A stretch of 28,365 nt of DNA, from assembly GCA_934693165.1 (NCBI GenBank), contig CAKUUX010000019.1:1-28365 (forward strand), given 5' to 3'. Shown in pieces: positions 1 to 7,736 of the stretch (position 1 is the first letter of the stretch; every line of letters starts with the position of its first letter). The notes under the pieces are model-generated. The model was not told the origin of the DNA, did no database searches, and saw only the letters and a list, made by a program, of their open reading frames with translations. Both the position numbers and the translations under genes were made by a program. The stretch comes from an uncultured Candidatus Melainabacteria bacterium (GTDB lineage: Bacteria > Cyanobacteriota > Vampirovibrionia > Gastranaerophilales > Gastranaerophilaceae).

Positions 1-33
1 TTTTTATACACTCATAAATTCGTGCAAAAAATC

Positions 34-69
34 TCCTCTCCCCTATTTGCTATGCAAATGTGGCGAGGG
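34..69 (-). other. Imperfect hairpin, possible terminator
   Basis: A perfect 6-bp inverted repeat (ATTTGC at 45-50, GCAAAT at 54-59, 3-base loop) sits inside weaker outer pairing (CCTC at 35-38 with GAGG at 65-68). Read on the minus strand it is followed by six T residues (complement of 26-31), as in an intrinsic terminator. It lies beyond the better hairpin at 95-128, so it may be a second, back-up terminator for the minus-strand gene at 144-617. The internal mismatches keep confidence low. Confidence 0.3.
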
Positions 70-94
70 TATAAGTATGACCAACCTACAAAAC

Positions 95-128
95 AACAAA
101 AACGACTCAAAATTGAATCGTTTTTGTT
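95..128 (-). terminator. Terminator of the small unknown gene
   Basis: A 14-bp stem (95-108 with 115-128) closes a 6-base loop. The single non-Watson-Crick position is a G-U wobble on the minus strand but a C-A mismatch on the plus strand, so the structure fits minus-strand transcription. It lies 15 bases beyond the stop codon of the gene at 144-617. The descending arm itself is T-rich. Confidence 0.55.
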
Positions 129-143
129 AATTAAAAATTTGTA

Positions 144-617
144 TTATGCCCATCTATAAGCTGTTGGATCATCATCACTATCTCCAGCAGAGAAGAAATC
201 GCCTATTTTTTGAAATATATTTCTTGTATCCTTAGTTACAGGTTCTGTCAAAAGAGCCTTTGTTTCTTTAGTATTTGGAGTTAAAACATTTTTAACAACT
301 TTAACTAATCTATCAGCAATAACATTATTACCGTATCTATAACCTGCATCTAATTTAATGTCAGAGCCATCTTTTTTAGGATTTCGAATGAAAAATGTTG
401 AATAATCATTATCTTTTGGATTTTTCTTTGGTTCTTTTTTTTCATAAATTTCAAGAACGTCACCTTTTGACACTTCATTTAATTTTCCCATAAGTTTATC
501 AAAATCTTTCTTTTGATTAACACACATATTATCTATAAATTTATTATACGCTTCATTTTGTTTAATTTTTGCACCAAAATTTGGATTTGCTACATTTAGA
601 TTTGCATTAATATTCAT
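144..617 (-). CDS. Small hypothetical protein with N-terminal NPNFGAK motif
   Basis: Encodes 157 residues with no family that I recognise. The reading frame stays open upstream to an ATG at 755, but I chose the ATG at 615-617. It has a strong ribosome binding site (AGGTGG, 8 bases before it) and the protein then opens MNINANLNVANPNFGAKIK, which looks like a native N-terminus. The upstream stretch would encode an AT-driven hydrophobic run with no ribosome binding site. The protein is hydrophilic and lysine-rich (for example EKKEPKKNPKDND) and has no signal peptide or membrane segment. It ends in an acidic tail, SAGDSDDDPTAYRWA. The N-x-N-F-G motif resembles the start of the glycine-zipper protein at 7789-9054, and I recall similar starts among short proteins of gut Melainabacteria. 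It is transcribed alone and followed by a terminator. Function unknown. Confidence 0.7.
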   Translation of the reverse strand: MNINANLNVANPNFGAKIKQNEAYNKFIDNMCVNQKKDFDKLMGKLNEVSKGDVLEIYEKKEPKKNPKDNDYSTFFIRNPKKDGSDIKLDAGYRYGNNVIADRLVKVVKNVLTPNTKETKALLTEPVTKDTRNIFQKIGDFFSAGDSDDDPTAYRWA

Positions 618-864
618 GTTTACACCCACCTTAATTACACAATACACACTTATAATACATGTAAGTAAAAAACAAATTAAAAATTGACAAAGTAATAAAG
701 TAACGAATTGTTCCAAATAAAGATTGGACGTATATTTCAGCCTTTTATAATTCATATTTACATTTATTTACAAATAAGTTAATATTTTTTTGATTGTTTC
801 ATGCGATGTTTTTCGACTATACAATCGCCGATTTTTCACTTTGCAACGGATACTAAATAAAAAA

Positions 865-883
865 AAGAGTGCTTAGCACTCTT
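865..883 (-). terminator. Terminator of the glyQ-permease unit
   Basis: A perfect 8-bp stem (AAGAGTGC at 865-872, GCACTCTT at 876-883) has a 3-base loop. On the minus strand it is followed by a run of T residues (complement of 857-866). It sits a few bases past the stop codon of the second permease and is a textbook intrinsic terminator. Confidence 0.88.
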
Positions 884-890
884 AAAACTC

Positions 891-2465
891 CTATCGATTT
901 ACAATTTCCTCAATATCTTTTTCAATATCAATATCTCGGAATGTGGATTGTTTAAACTTTTCATGGCGTTTTTTGTTATAACCATACATTACATAAATCA
1001 TAAAACCTGCAAACAACCAAAGTGGGAATAATAGAGCTGAGGTTGTTAATGATTTTAGAGAATATACCATTAATGCACCACAAGATAAAATACCCAACCA
1101 TGGGAACAATGGTGAAAATGGAACTTTAAAAGGTCTTTTTCTATTTGGTTCAGTTTTTCTCAAAATCAATACTGCAACACAAATAATAATAAATGATGTA
1201 AATGTACCAAAATTACATAATTCTGCAGAAATACTTAAGTCCATAAATAATGCACCAAAGATAACCACAAACGCGCTCAACCAAGTTAAGAATTCTGGTA
1301 TTCTCGTACGTCTATTAACCATTCTCCAACCTCTCGGTAAAAAGTTATCACGGCTCATAGCATACAAAATTCTTGTTGTACCTAATTGATAAATCAAAAG
1401 CACTGAAGTCAAGCCACAAAGCGCAGCCAATGAAATAAATCCAGCAAACCAATCTTGATGGATAAAACTCATTGCATGAGCAAGTGGTGCAGAAGTATCA
1501 ATAGAATTTAGTGGAACTACACCTGTTAATACAAGAGCCACTAAAACATATAAAACAGTACAGATAACTAAAGTTCCCAAAATACCAATTGGTAAATCTC
1601 TTTGAGGGTTTTTAACTTCTTCTGCTGTAGTTGAAATTGCGTCAAATCCTATATATGCAAAGAAAATCAAAAATGCACCCATAAATACACCTTCAAAACC
1701 ATTTGGTGCAAATGGAGTCCAGTTTTCAGGTTTTACATAAAATGAACCTACAACAACAAAAGTTAAAATCATAAATATATTGATAGAAACCATTATACTT
1801 GCAAATTTTGCTGATTCCTTAACACCTTTAAGCAACATCCAAGTAATCACAAATACGATAAATATAGCAGGCAAATTCATACATACAGGAATTTTATCAA
1901 AAAGATATGGAATTTTGTCGTGCATATTCCAACCGTATTTTTCACACATGTGTGACATTGTTATATAATCTGTTCTTAACCAAAGAGGAAAATTAACAAC
2001 CCAAGAAGGGAGAACATGAGAAAAACCTTTTAGAAGTTGGACGCAATAACCACACCAAGCACTTGCAACGGTAATATTACTGATAGCATACTCAAGCATT
2101 AAAATCCAACCAACCATCCACGCTGCAAGTTCGCCCATTGCTGCATAAGTGTATGTATAAGCACTACCTGCAACTGGTATCATTGAGGCAATTTCTGAAT
2201 AACATAATGCAGAAAACACACAAGGAACAGCTGCCAAAATCATTGACACACAAATAGCAGGTCCTGCGCCAATACTTTCAGCTCCACCTTTTATCGCAAT
2301 ACCAATAATTGAGAAAATACCTGTTCCTACAACTGCACCAATACCTAAAATGATTAAATCAAAAATTCCTAAAGTCTTTTTTAAATCAGTATTCTGACTC
2401 ATTCGAATTAAGTCATCAACATTACGTCTTCTAAGTGCATTATGTAGAACATCTTTAAAACTCAT
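891..2465 (-). CDS. APC-superfamily amino-acid permease (CAT/YfnA-like), copy 2
   Basis: Predicted 524-residue inner-membrane transporter of the amino acid-polyamine-organocation superfamily, close to the cationic amino-acid transporter (CAT) group. TM1 carries the glycine-rich unwound-helix motif GIGAVVGTGIF (about residues 41-51). TM6 has FFAYIGFDAISTTAEE, characteristic of YfnA/CAT-type members. About twelve to fourteen hydrophobic segments follow. The C-terminus is a short charged cytoplasmic tail ending DIEEIVNR. An upstream in-frame start exists at 2516. I prefer the ATG at 2463-2465 because AGAGGAAC precedes it and the protein then aligns with its neighbour from the start. The gene overlaps the end of the upstream permease by 11 bases, which implies translational coupling. 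The two proteins share long identical stretches and are tandem paralogues. Substrate is not readable from sequence; neutral or cationic amino acids are likely. Confidence 0.88.
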   Translation of the reverse strand: MSFKDVLHNALRRRNVDDLIRMSQNTDLKKTLGIFDLIILGIGAVVGTGIFSIIGIAIKGGAESIGAGPAICVSMILAAVPCVFSALCYSEIASMIPVAGSAYTYTYAAMGELAAWMVGWILMLEYAISNITVASAWCGYCVQLLKGFSHVLPSWVVNFPLWLRTDYITMSHMCEKYGWNMHDKIPYLFDKIPVCMNLPAIFIVFVITWMLLKGVKESAKFASIMVSINIFMILTFVVVGSFYVKPENWTPFAPNGFEGVFMGAFLIFFAYIGFDAISTTAEEVKNPQRDLPIGILGTLVICTVLYVLVALVLTGVVPLNSIDTSAPLAHAMSFIHQDWFAGFISLAALCGLTSVLLIYQLGTTRILYAMSRDNFLPRGWRMVNRRTRIPEFLTWLSAFVVIFGALFMDLSISAELCNFGTFTSFIIICVAVLILRKTEPNRKRPFKVPFSPLFPWLGILSCGALMVYSLKSLTTSALLFPLWLFAGFMIYVMYGYNKKRHEKFKQSTFRDIDIEKDIEEIVNR

Positions 2466-4059
2466 TGCGAACTCGTTCCTCTTTGATTGCTTGTGCTCTA
2501 CGTTCCATTTCTTCAACTATTTTTTCACGTCTACGATTTTTTCTATATCCATAAAAGGCATAAACAATAACGCCTAGAACCATTACTATTGGGAATAAAA
2601 TTGCTGACATAATTGTTGCTGACGTAAAAATAAAATACAACATCAAACCTGATAGACAGAAAATACCCATTAATGGGAACCAAGGTGAGAATGGAACCTT
2701 AAATGGTCTTGGTCTATCTGGATCAACTTTTCTTAAAATTAGTACTGCTATACAAACAATAATAAATGATGTGAACGCACCATAATTACAAAGTTCTGCA
2801 GCTGCGCTTAAGTCCATTGTTAAAACACCAATGATTAAAATTGCTGATACAACATAAGTTAATAAGTTTGGAGTTCTTGTTTTTCTATTCAATTTTTTGA
2901 ATATAGTTGGCAAAAAGTTATCACGACTCATTGCGTATAAAATTCTTGTTGTAGCCATCAACATTACAAGTAAAACCGAAGTTAGACCTGCAAGAGAACC
3001 TACAGAAATAAGACCTGCAACCCAATCCTGATGAACCATATTCATCACATAAACCATAGGCGCTTTTAAAAATCCAGCCGGAATAGCAACACCACTTGTT
3101 GGGTGCATACCTGTTAATACTAAAGCAACAGAAACATATACAATTGTCGTTACTAATAATGAACCTATAATACCTATTGGTAAATCTTTTTGCGGATTTT
3201 TACATTCCTCAGCTGTTGTAGCCAATGCATCAAAGCCAATGTAAGCAAAGAATATAATAAATGCACCACTTAATATACCTTGAAAACCATTCGGTGCAAA
3301 TGGAACCCAGTTTTCAGGCTTCACATAAAACGCACCAACTAAAACAAATAATGCAATTACAGCTAGTTTAACAATTACCATAATTGTTGCTGTTATTGTT
3401 GAATCCTTTGTTCCACTTCTTAAAATTAAAGCAATAAAAACTATAATTAAAATTGCGGGCAGATTAATTGAAATAGGCATACCAAAAATAGTTGGTAAAA
3501 CATCTTTTGCGCTATCACCTAACATGGCAATAGCAGAATTATAATCAGTAGTTAACCAAATTGGCATATTTGTTAAAACTGATGGCAAATGTCCTTCAAA
3601 ACCTTTTAGGAATTGAACAAAGTAATTTGACCAAGCACAAGCAACACCTACAGCCCCAATGCCATATTCAAGCATCAATACACAGCCAACCATCCAGGCC
3701 ATAAATTCACCCAATGTAGCAAATGTATAAACATAAGCACCACCAGCTACCGGAAGCATTGCTGCAAATTCACAATAGCATAATGCTGAAAATACACAAG
3801 CAAATGCTGCAATAATCATAGAAAGAATTAAAGCAGGACCTGCACCTGTATTAGGAGTAGCAGCAGCAATACCAACAACTGCGAAAATACCTGAACCAAT
3901 AAGAATACCAATACCCAAAACAACTAAATCAATAGCTGTTAGAGTTTTTTTAAGTCCGTTTCTTTTGGCAACCCTCATCATATCGTCAGGATTTTTACGT
4001 TTTAATAATTTACTCACTAAATTTGATAAAGGTTTATTATTTTCTTGGTTATTATCCAT
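2455..4059 (-). CDS. APC-superfamily amino-acid permease (CAT/YfnA-like), copy 1
   Basis: Predicted 534-residue integral membrane amino-acid transporter, APC superfamily, CAT/YfnA type. TM1 contains GIGILIGSGIF (residues 49-59), the substrate-carboxylate binding turn of this fold. TM6 contains FFAYIGFDALATTAEE. A cytoplasmic N-terminal stretch of about 40 residues precedes TM1, and a strongly basic then acidic tail (RKNRRREKIVEEMERRAQ) ends the protein. The ATG at 4059 has only a weak purine-rich site (GAAAGAAGAAG). It lies 35 bases downstream of glyQ on the same strand with no terminator between, so it is probably co-transcribed from the glyQ promoter. Its last codons overlap the start of copy 2. 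The pair looks like a tandem duplication that has diverged mainly in the loop between TM3 and TM5 and in the tails. Confidence 0.9.
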   Translation of the reverse strand: MDNNQENNKPLSNLVSKLLKRKNPDDMMRVAKRNGLKKTLTAIDLVVLGIGILIGSGIFAVVGIAAATPNTGAGPALILSMIIAAFACVFSALCYCEFAAMLPVAGGAYVYTFATLGEFMAWMVGCVLMLEYGIGAVGVACAWSNYFVQFLKGFEGHLPSVLTNMPIWLTTDYNSAIAMLGDSAKDVLPTIFGMPISINLPAILIIVFIALILRSGTKDSTITATIMVIVKLAVIALFVLVGAFYVKPENWVPFAPNGFQGILSGAFIIFFAYIGFDALATTAEECKNPQKDLPIGIIGSLLVTTIVYVSVALVLTGMHPTSGVAIPAGFLKAPMVYVMNMVHQDWVAGLISVGSLAGLTSVLLVMLMATTRILYAMSRDNFLPTIFKKLNRKTRTPNLLTYVVSAILIIGVLTMDLSAAAELCNYGAFTSFIIVCIAVLILRKVDPDRPRPFKVPFSPWFPLMGIFCLSGLMLYFIFTSATIMSAILFPIVMVLGVIVYAFYGYRKNRRREKIVEEMERRAQAIKEERVRNEF

Positions 4060-4094
4060 CTTCTTCTTTCGGTTAAATTGTGTTTAATCTTTTT

Positions 4095-4961
4095 CTATTT
4101 ACAAAGAGGAAATCCTAATTTTTCTCTCTGTGCTACGTATAATTTTGCAACTTTTGTTGCCATAGTTCTTATTCTACCAATAAATAAATTTCTTTCATCT
4201 TTACTTATAACCCCTCTTGCATCAAGTAAATTAAATGTATGAGAGCATTTTAATACATAATCATACGCAGGCAAAACAAGTTCTGCATTAATACAATTAT
4301 CAACCTCATTTTGATATAAATCAAACATTTTATATAATGCATCTGCATTTGATACTTCGAAATTATATTTTGACATTTCAATTTCGTTTTGCAAGAATAT
4401 TTCACCATATTTTACAGTGTCATTCCATTGAATATCTTGGAAATGTTGTACATTTTGCAGATACATTGCAATTCTTTCAACACCATAAGTAAGTTCAAGA
4501 GCAACAGGTCTAACTTCTAAACCACCAACTTGTTGGAAGTATGTAAATTGAGTAATTTCCATACCATCTAACCAAACTTCCCAACCAACACCGTTTGCAC
4601 CTAATGTTGGAGATTCCCAGTTGTCTTCGACAAATCTTACGTCGTGCTTTGTTAAATCAATGCCGATTGCTTCTAAACTTTTTAAATAAACATCTTGAGC
4701 ATCTTCTGGAGATGGTTTCAAAATAACTTGGAATTGATAATAATGACCAAGTCTATTTGGATTTTCACCATATCTAGCATCGGTTGGACGTCTACAAGGT
4801 TCAACCATTGCAGTATTCCAAGGTTCTGGACCTAATGCTCTTAAAAATGTTGCAGGGTTCATTGTTGATGCACCCTTTTCAATGTCATAAGGTTGTTGAA
4901 TAATACAACCTTGTTCTGACCAATATTTTGATAAATTTAAAATTAAATCTTGAAAATTCAT
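4095..4961 (-). CDS. glyQ: Glycyl-tRNA synthetase alpha subunit
   Basis: Class II aminoacyl-tRNA synthetase catalytic subunit of the tetrameric (alpha2-beta2) bacterial glycyl-tRNA synthetase, which charges tRNA-Gly. At 288 residues it has the usual length. Diagnostic stretches include NFQDLILNLSKYW at the N-terminus, GPEPWNTAMVEPCRRPTD, RYGENPNRLGHYYQFQVILKP, and ELTYGVERIAMYLQ towards the C-terminus. The frame can be extended to a TTG at 4973, but the ATG at 4959-4961 follows GGTAGGA and begins exactly at the family start MNFQDL. The beta-subunit gene glyS is not in this window. Separate glyQ and glyS loci are usual in cyanobacteria and fit the inferred lineage. The gene leads an apparent operon with two amino-acid permeases. 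Confidence 0.97.
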   Translation of the reverse strand: MNFQDLILNLSKYWSEQGCIIQQPYDIEKGASTMNPATFLRALGPEPWNTAMVEPCRRPTDARYGENPNRLGHYYQFQVILKPSPEDAQDVYLKSLEAIGIDLTKHDVRFVEDNWESPTLGANGVGWEVWLDGMEITQFTYFQQVGGLEVRPVALELTYGVERIAMYLQNVQHFQDIQWNDTVKYGEIFLQNEIEMSKYNFEVSNADALYKMFDLYQNEVDNCINAELVLPAYDYVLKCSHTFNLLDARGVISKDERNLFIGRIRTMATKVAKLYVAQREKLGFPLCK

Positions 4962-4995
4962 AAATCCTACCAACTAATGTAAATCAATTAAGTCT

Positions 4996-5024
4996 ATTAT
5001 ATACGTAACATGTTTTATTTGCAA
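4996..5024 (-). promoter_or_regulatory. Promoter of glyQ
   Basis: Minus strand: TTGCAA (5019-5024), a 17-base spacer, and a perfect TATAAT (4996-5001). Expected start of transcription is near 4989, giving a leader of about 28 bases before the glyQ ATG. This is one of the clearest sigma-70-type promoters in the window. Confidence 0.8.
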
Positions 5025-5050
5025 TAAACAGAGCCTAAATATTAACTTAT

Positions 5051-5078
5051 TTGACATGTTCTCTTCAAAAATTATATT
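5051..5078 (+). promoter_or_regulatory. Promoter of the kinase-DUF475-GT2 unit
   Basis: Plus strand: perfect TTGACA (5051-5056), a 16-base spacer, and TATATT (5073-5078). The predicted start near 5085 leaves only about 11 bases of leader, just enough for the GGAGG ribosome binding site at 5087-5091. It is divergent from the glyQ promoter. Confidence 0.7.
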
Positions 5079-5095
5079 ATTATCTTGGAGGATTT

Positions 5096-5617
5096 ATGGC
5101 TAATAAAATCATTATTTTTTCAGGAAAACAATACTCTGGTAAAGACACACTGGCTAAAATTATGCTTGAAAAAATGCCTAATTTTAGAAGATGTGCGATG
5201 GGAGATATTATTAAGCTAGAGTACGGAAAAAGCCATAATCTTACTTACGAAGAAATTGAAAAAAACAAACCTTTATATAGACAAGGCTTAATCGACTTAG
5301 GCAACTGGGGACGAAGCCAACATCCTGATTACTGGCTAAAAAAAATCATTGAACAAGATGGAAATATTATGGTAACAGATGTTAGAGTACCTCATGAATA
5401 CGAGGTATTTAAAAATGCTGGTGCAATTACAATAAGAGTTGAATGTCCCCGAGAAATTAGAGAAAAAAGAGGAACTCTAATTGGAGAAACAGATATTACT
5501 GAAGTTGGATTAGATGACGTTACAGATTGGGATTTTGTGGTAAATAACAATTCTAATTTAGAAAACCTTAACAAAAAAGCAGACGAAATAATTGACTTAC
5601 TTAAGGACAAACTATGA
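5096..5617 (+). CDS. P-loop kinase, phosphomevalonate-kinase / dNMP-kinase-like
   Basis: A 173-residue cytoplasmic P-loop phosphotransferase. Residues 10-18 form the Walker A loop GKQYSGKDT. The pattern downstream is a helical acceptor region (LEYGKSHNLTYEEIEKNKP, then YRQGLIDLGNWGRSQHPDYW), VTDVRVPHEYEVF at about 93-105, CPREIREKRG, a GETDITEVGLDD stretch, and a terminal WDFVVNNN strand. This order matches, from memory, both animal-type phosphomevalonate kinase (Pfam P-mevalo_kinase) and phage deoxynucleoside-monophosphate kinases, which share a fold. No other mevalonate gene is visible, so a (d)NMP substrate is the more cautious guess. I start at the ATG at 5096 because GGAGG lies four bases upstream; an earlier TTG at 5051 falls inside the -35 box. 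Its stop overlaps the next start (ATGA), implying coupling to the DUF475 gene. Confidence 0.7.
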   Translation: MANKIIIFSGKQYSGKDTLAKIMLEKMPNFRRCAMGDIIKLEYGKSHNLTYEEIEKNKPLYRQGLIDLGNWGRSQHPDYWLKKIIEQDGNIMVTDVRVPHEYEVFKNAGAITIRVECPREIREKRGTLIGETDITEVGLDDVTDWDFVVNNNSNLENLNKKADEIIDLLKDKL

Positions 5618-6657
5618 AACATATTTTAGATTCTATAATAGTGTCAATAATAGGCTTAGCATTAGCGTGGTTCTGGGGTGAACACGTTTTACAAGGAAGC
5701 GGATTTCATTGTGTATTTATCGCATTCATCTTATCTATTTTAGAAGTTAGTTTATCCTTTGATAACGCCGTTATCAATGCCACAAAGTTAGAAAAAATGT
5801 CACAAAAATGGCAACATAGATTTTTAACTTGGGGTATCCTAATTGCAGTATTTGGGATGAGATTATTATTCCCTATTGCAGTTGTTTCAATATTTGCAAG
5901 AGTTTCTTGCCTAAGAGTTTTGGATATGGCATTAAACAATGCAACTCAATATGCGCATTATTTAACTCTAACTCACGCTCCAATAGTTGCTTTTGGTGGA
6001 AGTTTCTTACTTATGCTATTTCTAAATTTCTTTTTCAACGAAAACAAAAAAGTACATTGGATAAAATTTATTGAAGAAAAGCTTTGTCATTGTGCAAAAA
6101 TAAAAGGCTTTGAAGGTGTAGTCACATTAATGATTTTGGTTTTAACAAGTAGATTTGTTGCTCAAACTCAACAAAAAGAAGTTTTAATAGCTGGGATTTT
6201 CGGTGTAATAACTTATCTATTAATAGACGGAATTTCTCACGCACTTGAAAAACACGAAGAAGAAAGAGCAAAACTTGTTGCAAATTGTGCAAAATGTACA
6301 GGTCTTGTTAGCTTTTTATATTTAGAATTAATTGACGCATCATTTTCGCTTGATGGAGTATTAGGGGCATTTGCCTTAAGTTCTGACATCTTAATTATTA
6401 CAATTGGACTTTCAATTGGGGCATTCTTTGTCCGTTCATTGACAATTATGCTTGTAGAAAAGAAAACGCTTGCCCAATACTTATACCTTGAAAGTGGTGC
6501 ACACTGGGCAATCGGAGCGTTAGCAATAATAATGTTTATATCAACTTTCCACGAGGTTTCTGAATACATAACTGGTGGAATTGGACTAGGTTTCATTGTT
6601 TTAGCATTTATAAGCTCTGTTATCCATAATAAGAAACAGGCTAAAAATAATGACTAA
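5614..6657 (+). CDS. DUF475 / TerC-related integral membrane protein
   Basis: A 347-residue polytopic membrane protein with about nine hydrophobic segments. It belongs to the DUF475 family within the TerC/LysE-like superfamily. Two related acidic membrane motifs are visible: LEVSLSFDNAVINA (about residues 43-56) and ELIDASFSLDGVLGAFALS in the second half, consistent with an internally duplicated fold. TerC-type proteins are linked in other bacteria to metal-ion (Mn) efflux and metalation of exported proteins, but that role is not demonstrated for DUF475. Translation appears coupled to the upstream kinase (ATGA overlap). The next gene starts 8 bases before this stop, so three genes share one message. 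Substrate unknown. Confidence 0.85.
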   Translation: MKHILDSIIVSIIGLALAWFWGEHVLQGSGFHCVFIAFILSILEVSLSFDNAVINATKLEKMSQKWQHRFLTWGILIAVFGMRLLFPIAVVSIFARVSCLRVLDMALNNATQYAHYLTLTHAPIVAFGGSFLLMLFLNFFFNENKKVHWIKFIEEKLCHCAKIKGFEGVVTLMILVLTSRFVAQTQQKEVLIAGIFGVITYLLIDGISHALEKHEEERAKLVANCAKCTGLVSFLYLELIDASFSLDGVLGAFALSSDILIITIGLSIGAFFVRSLTIMLVEKKTLAQYLYLESGAHWAIGALAIIMFISTFHEVSEYITGGIGLGFIVLAFISSVIHNKKQAKNND

Positions 6658-7492
6658 ACTTTCATTTGTTGTGACATCATATAATTATGGAAATTTTATA
6701 GAAGAAACCCTAAATTCTATAAAAAATCAGTCGTATCAAGATTTTGAAATCATTATTGTTGATGATTTTTCAACAGATAATTCCTTAGATATAATTAACG
6801 ATTTTATATTTAAAAACTCTGATTTAAATATAAAATTAATCCAACATGATAAAAACGGTGGTCAACTTAAAGCTTGTATAACAGGCTTAAACGAGGCAAC
6901 AGGAGAATTCATCAGTTTTATAGATTCAGATGATGTTTTAGAGAAAGATTATGCTAAAAAACTACTAGAAGCACATTCAATAATAAACGTTGGCTTTGTT
7001 TCTTGTGCTTGCAGTGAAATAGACAAATTTGGAGCAGAAAAAGATAAGCAAAAATTTAACGGAAAAATTAAAAAATTAGGACTTTTAACATCACCATTTG
7101 GAGGTTGGTACTGGAATCCAATGCCAACTGCAATGTTTAAAAAATCAGTTTTAGAAGTTGTCAAAAATTATAAAAATACAGACGATTGGAGAATTTGCCC
7201 TGATAAATTTTTATTTAACTTTGTGCATTTAACAAATTCATCAGCAATTTTAAACGATATTCTGTTAAAAAAGAGAGTTCACGACAGCAATGCAGGGAAA
7301 TTTAATAGAACAAAATTAAACATTGAAAACAACAAAAAAATAAGAAAATGCACTCTAAATTTTCTTAAAGAAAATTTTAAAAATCCATCTTTTAAATATA
7401 CTATTATCATTTATTTATCATATTTTTACATACCTTTTCAAATATTAAAATATGTAAAAAAATCACTATCTGCCAAATTTTCTCAAAAATAA
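6650..7492 (+). CDS. Family 2 glycosyltransferase
   Basis: A 280-residue GT-A-fold glycosyltransferase, family 2. The N-terminus is classic: LSFVVTSYNYGNFIEETLNSI, then DFEIIIVDDFSTDNS binding the nucleotide-sugar. The metal-binding DxD is in FISFIDSDDVLEKDY near residue 92. The second half is family-variable: it contains GGWYWNPMPTAMF, the sort of acceptor-side region seen in these enzymes, then a lysine-rich C-terminus with a weakly hydrophobic stretch (YTIIIYLSYFYIPFQILKY) that may touch the membrane. Donor and acceptor cannot be read from the sequence; cell-surface polysaccharide or glycolipid synthesis is the usual role. The start overlaps the end of the DUF475 gene by 8 bases. There is no partner polysaccharide cluster in the window, so this is an isolated glycosyltransferase. 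Confidence 0.88.
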   Translation: MTKLSFVVTSYNYGNFIEETLNSIKNQSYQDFEIIIVDDFSTDNSLDIINDFIFKNSDLNIKLIQHDKNGGQLKACITGLNEATGEFISFIDSDDVLEKDYAKKLLEAHSIINVGFVSCACSEIDKFGAEKDKQKFNGKIKKLGLLTSPFGGWYWNPMPTAMFKKSVLEVVKNYKNTDDWRICPDKFLFNFVHLTNSSAILNDILLKKRVHDSNAGKFNRTKLNIENNKKIRKCTLNFLKENFKNPSFKYTIIIYLSYFYIPFQILKYVKKSLSAKFSQK

Positions 7493-7533
7493 TTGTTTTA
7501 TATACATTATATAAAAAGAGAGGATGAGTTAGC

Positions 7534-7707
7534 ATGGATAAATACGAAAAGTTTCAAGCAGATTTAAAAGCTCAAAAAGAAGCAAATTATAATGAATTAA
7601 TGTCAGAAGTAAAAAGTCTTAGTGCAAAGTTTGAAAAACTTATATCAATGGCATTAAACAGTACAACTGCAAAAGCAGAAAGAGATTATCGTATTCAATC
7701 TTTTTAA
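7534..7707 (+). CDS. 57-residue hydrophilic helical protein, unknown
   Basis: A short ORF of 57 codons with a good ribosome binding site (GAGAGGA, 9 bases before the ATG) and a terminator 30 bases after its stop. The product begins MDKYEKFQADLKAQKEANY, is charged and predicted largely alpha-helical with heptad-like spacing, and ends AKAERDYRIQSF. It lacks a signal peptide, membrane segment or cysteine. The gap from the glycosyltransferase stop is 41 bases and AT-rich (TATATACATTATATAAAA), so it could be either the last gene of that unit or have its own promoter. I do not recognise the family. The ribosome binding site, the terminator and the protein-like composition argue that it is real. Confidence 0.6.
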   Translation: MDKYEKFQADLKAQKEANYNELMSEVKSLSAKFEKLISMALNSTTAKAERDYRIQSF

Positions 7708-7736
7708 GTTTGCTCTAAAATATACATTTACCATAA

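Noticed and set aside
77..130. 17-codon ORF on the plus strand with AGGG upstream
   Set aside because: It is tiny and its second half is the terminator stem at 95-128, so coding is unlikely.
618..755. N-terminal extension of the small protein to an ATG at 755
   Set aside because: No ribosome binding site precedes that ATG, and the extension is an AT-driven hydrophobic run. The ATG at 617 has a strong AGGTGG site and a plausible native N-terminus.
2455..2516. Upstream start of permease copy 2 at 2516
   Set aside because: It would increase the overlap with copy 1 to 62 bases; the ATG at 2465 has a ribosome binding site and matches the start of the paralogue.
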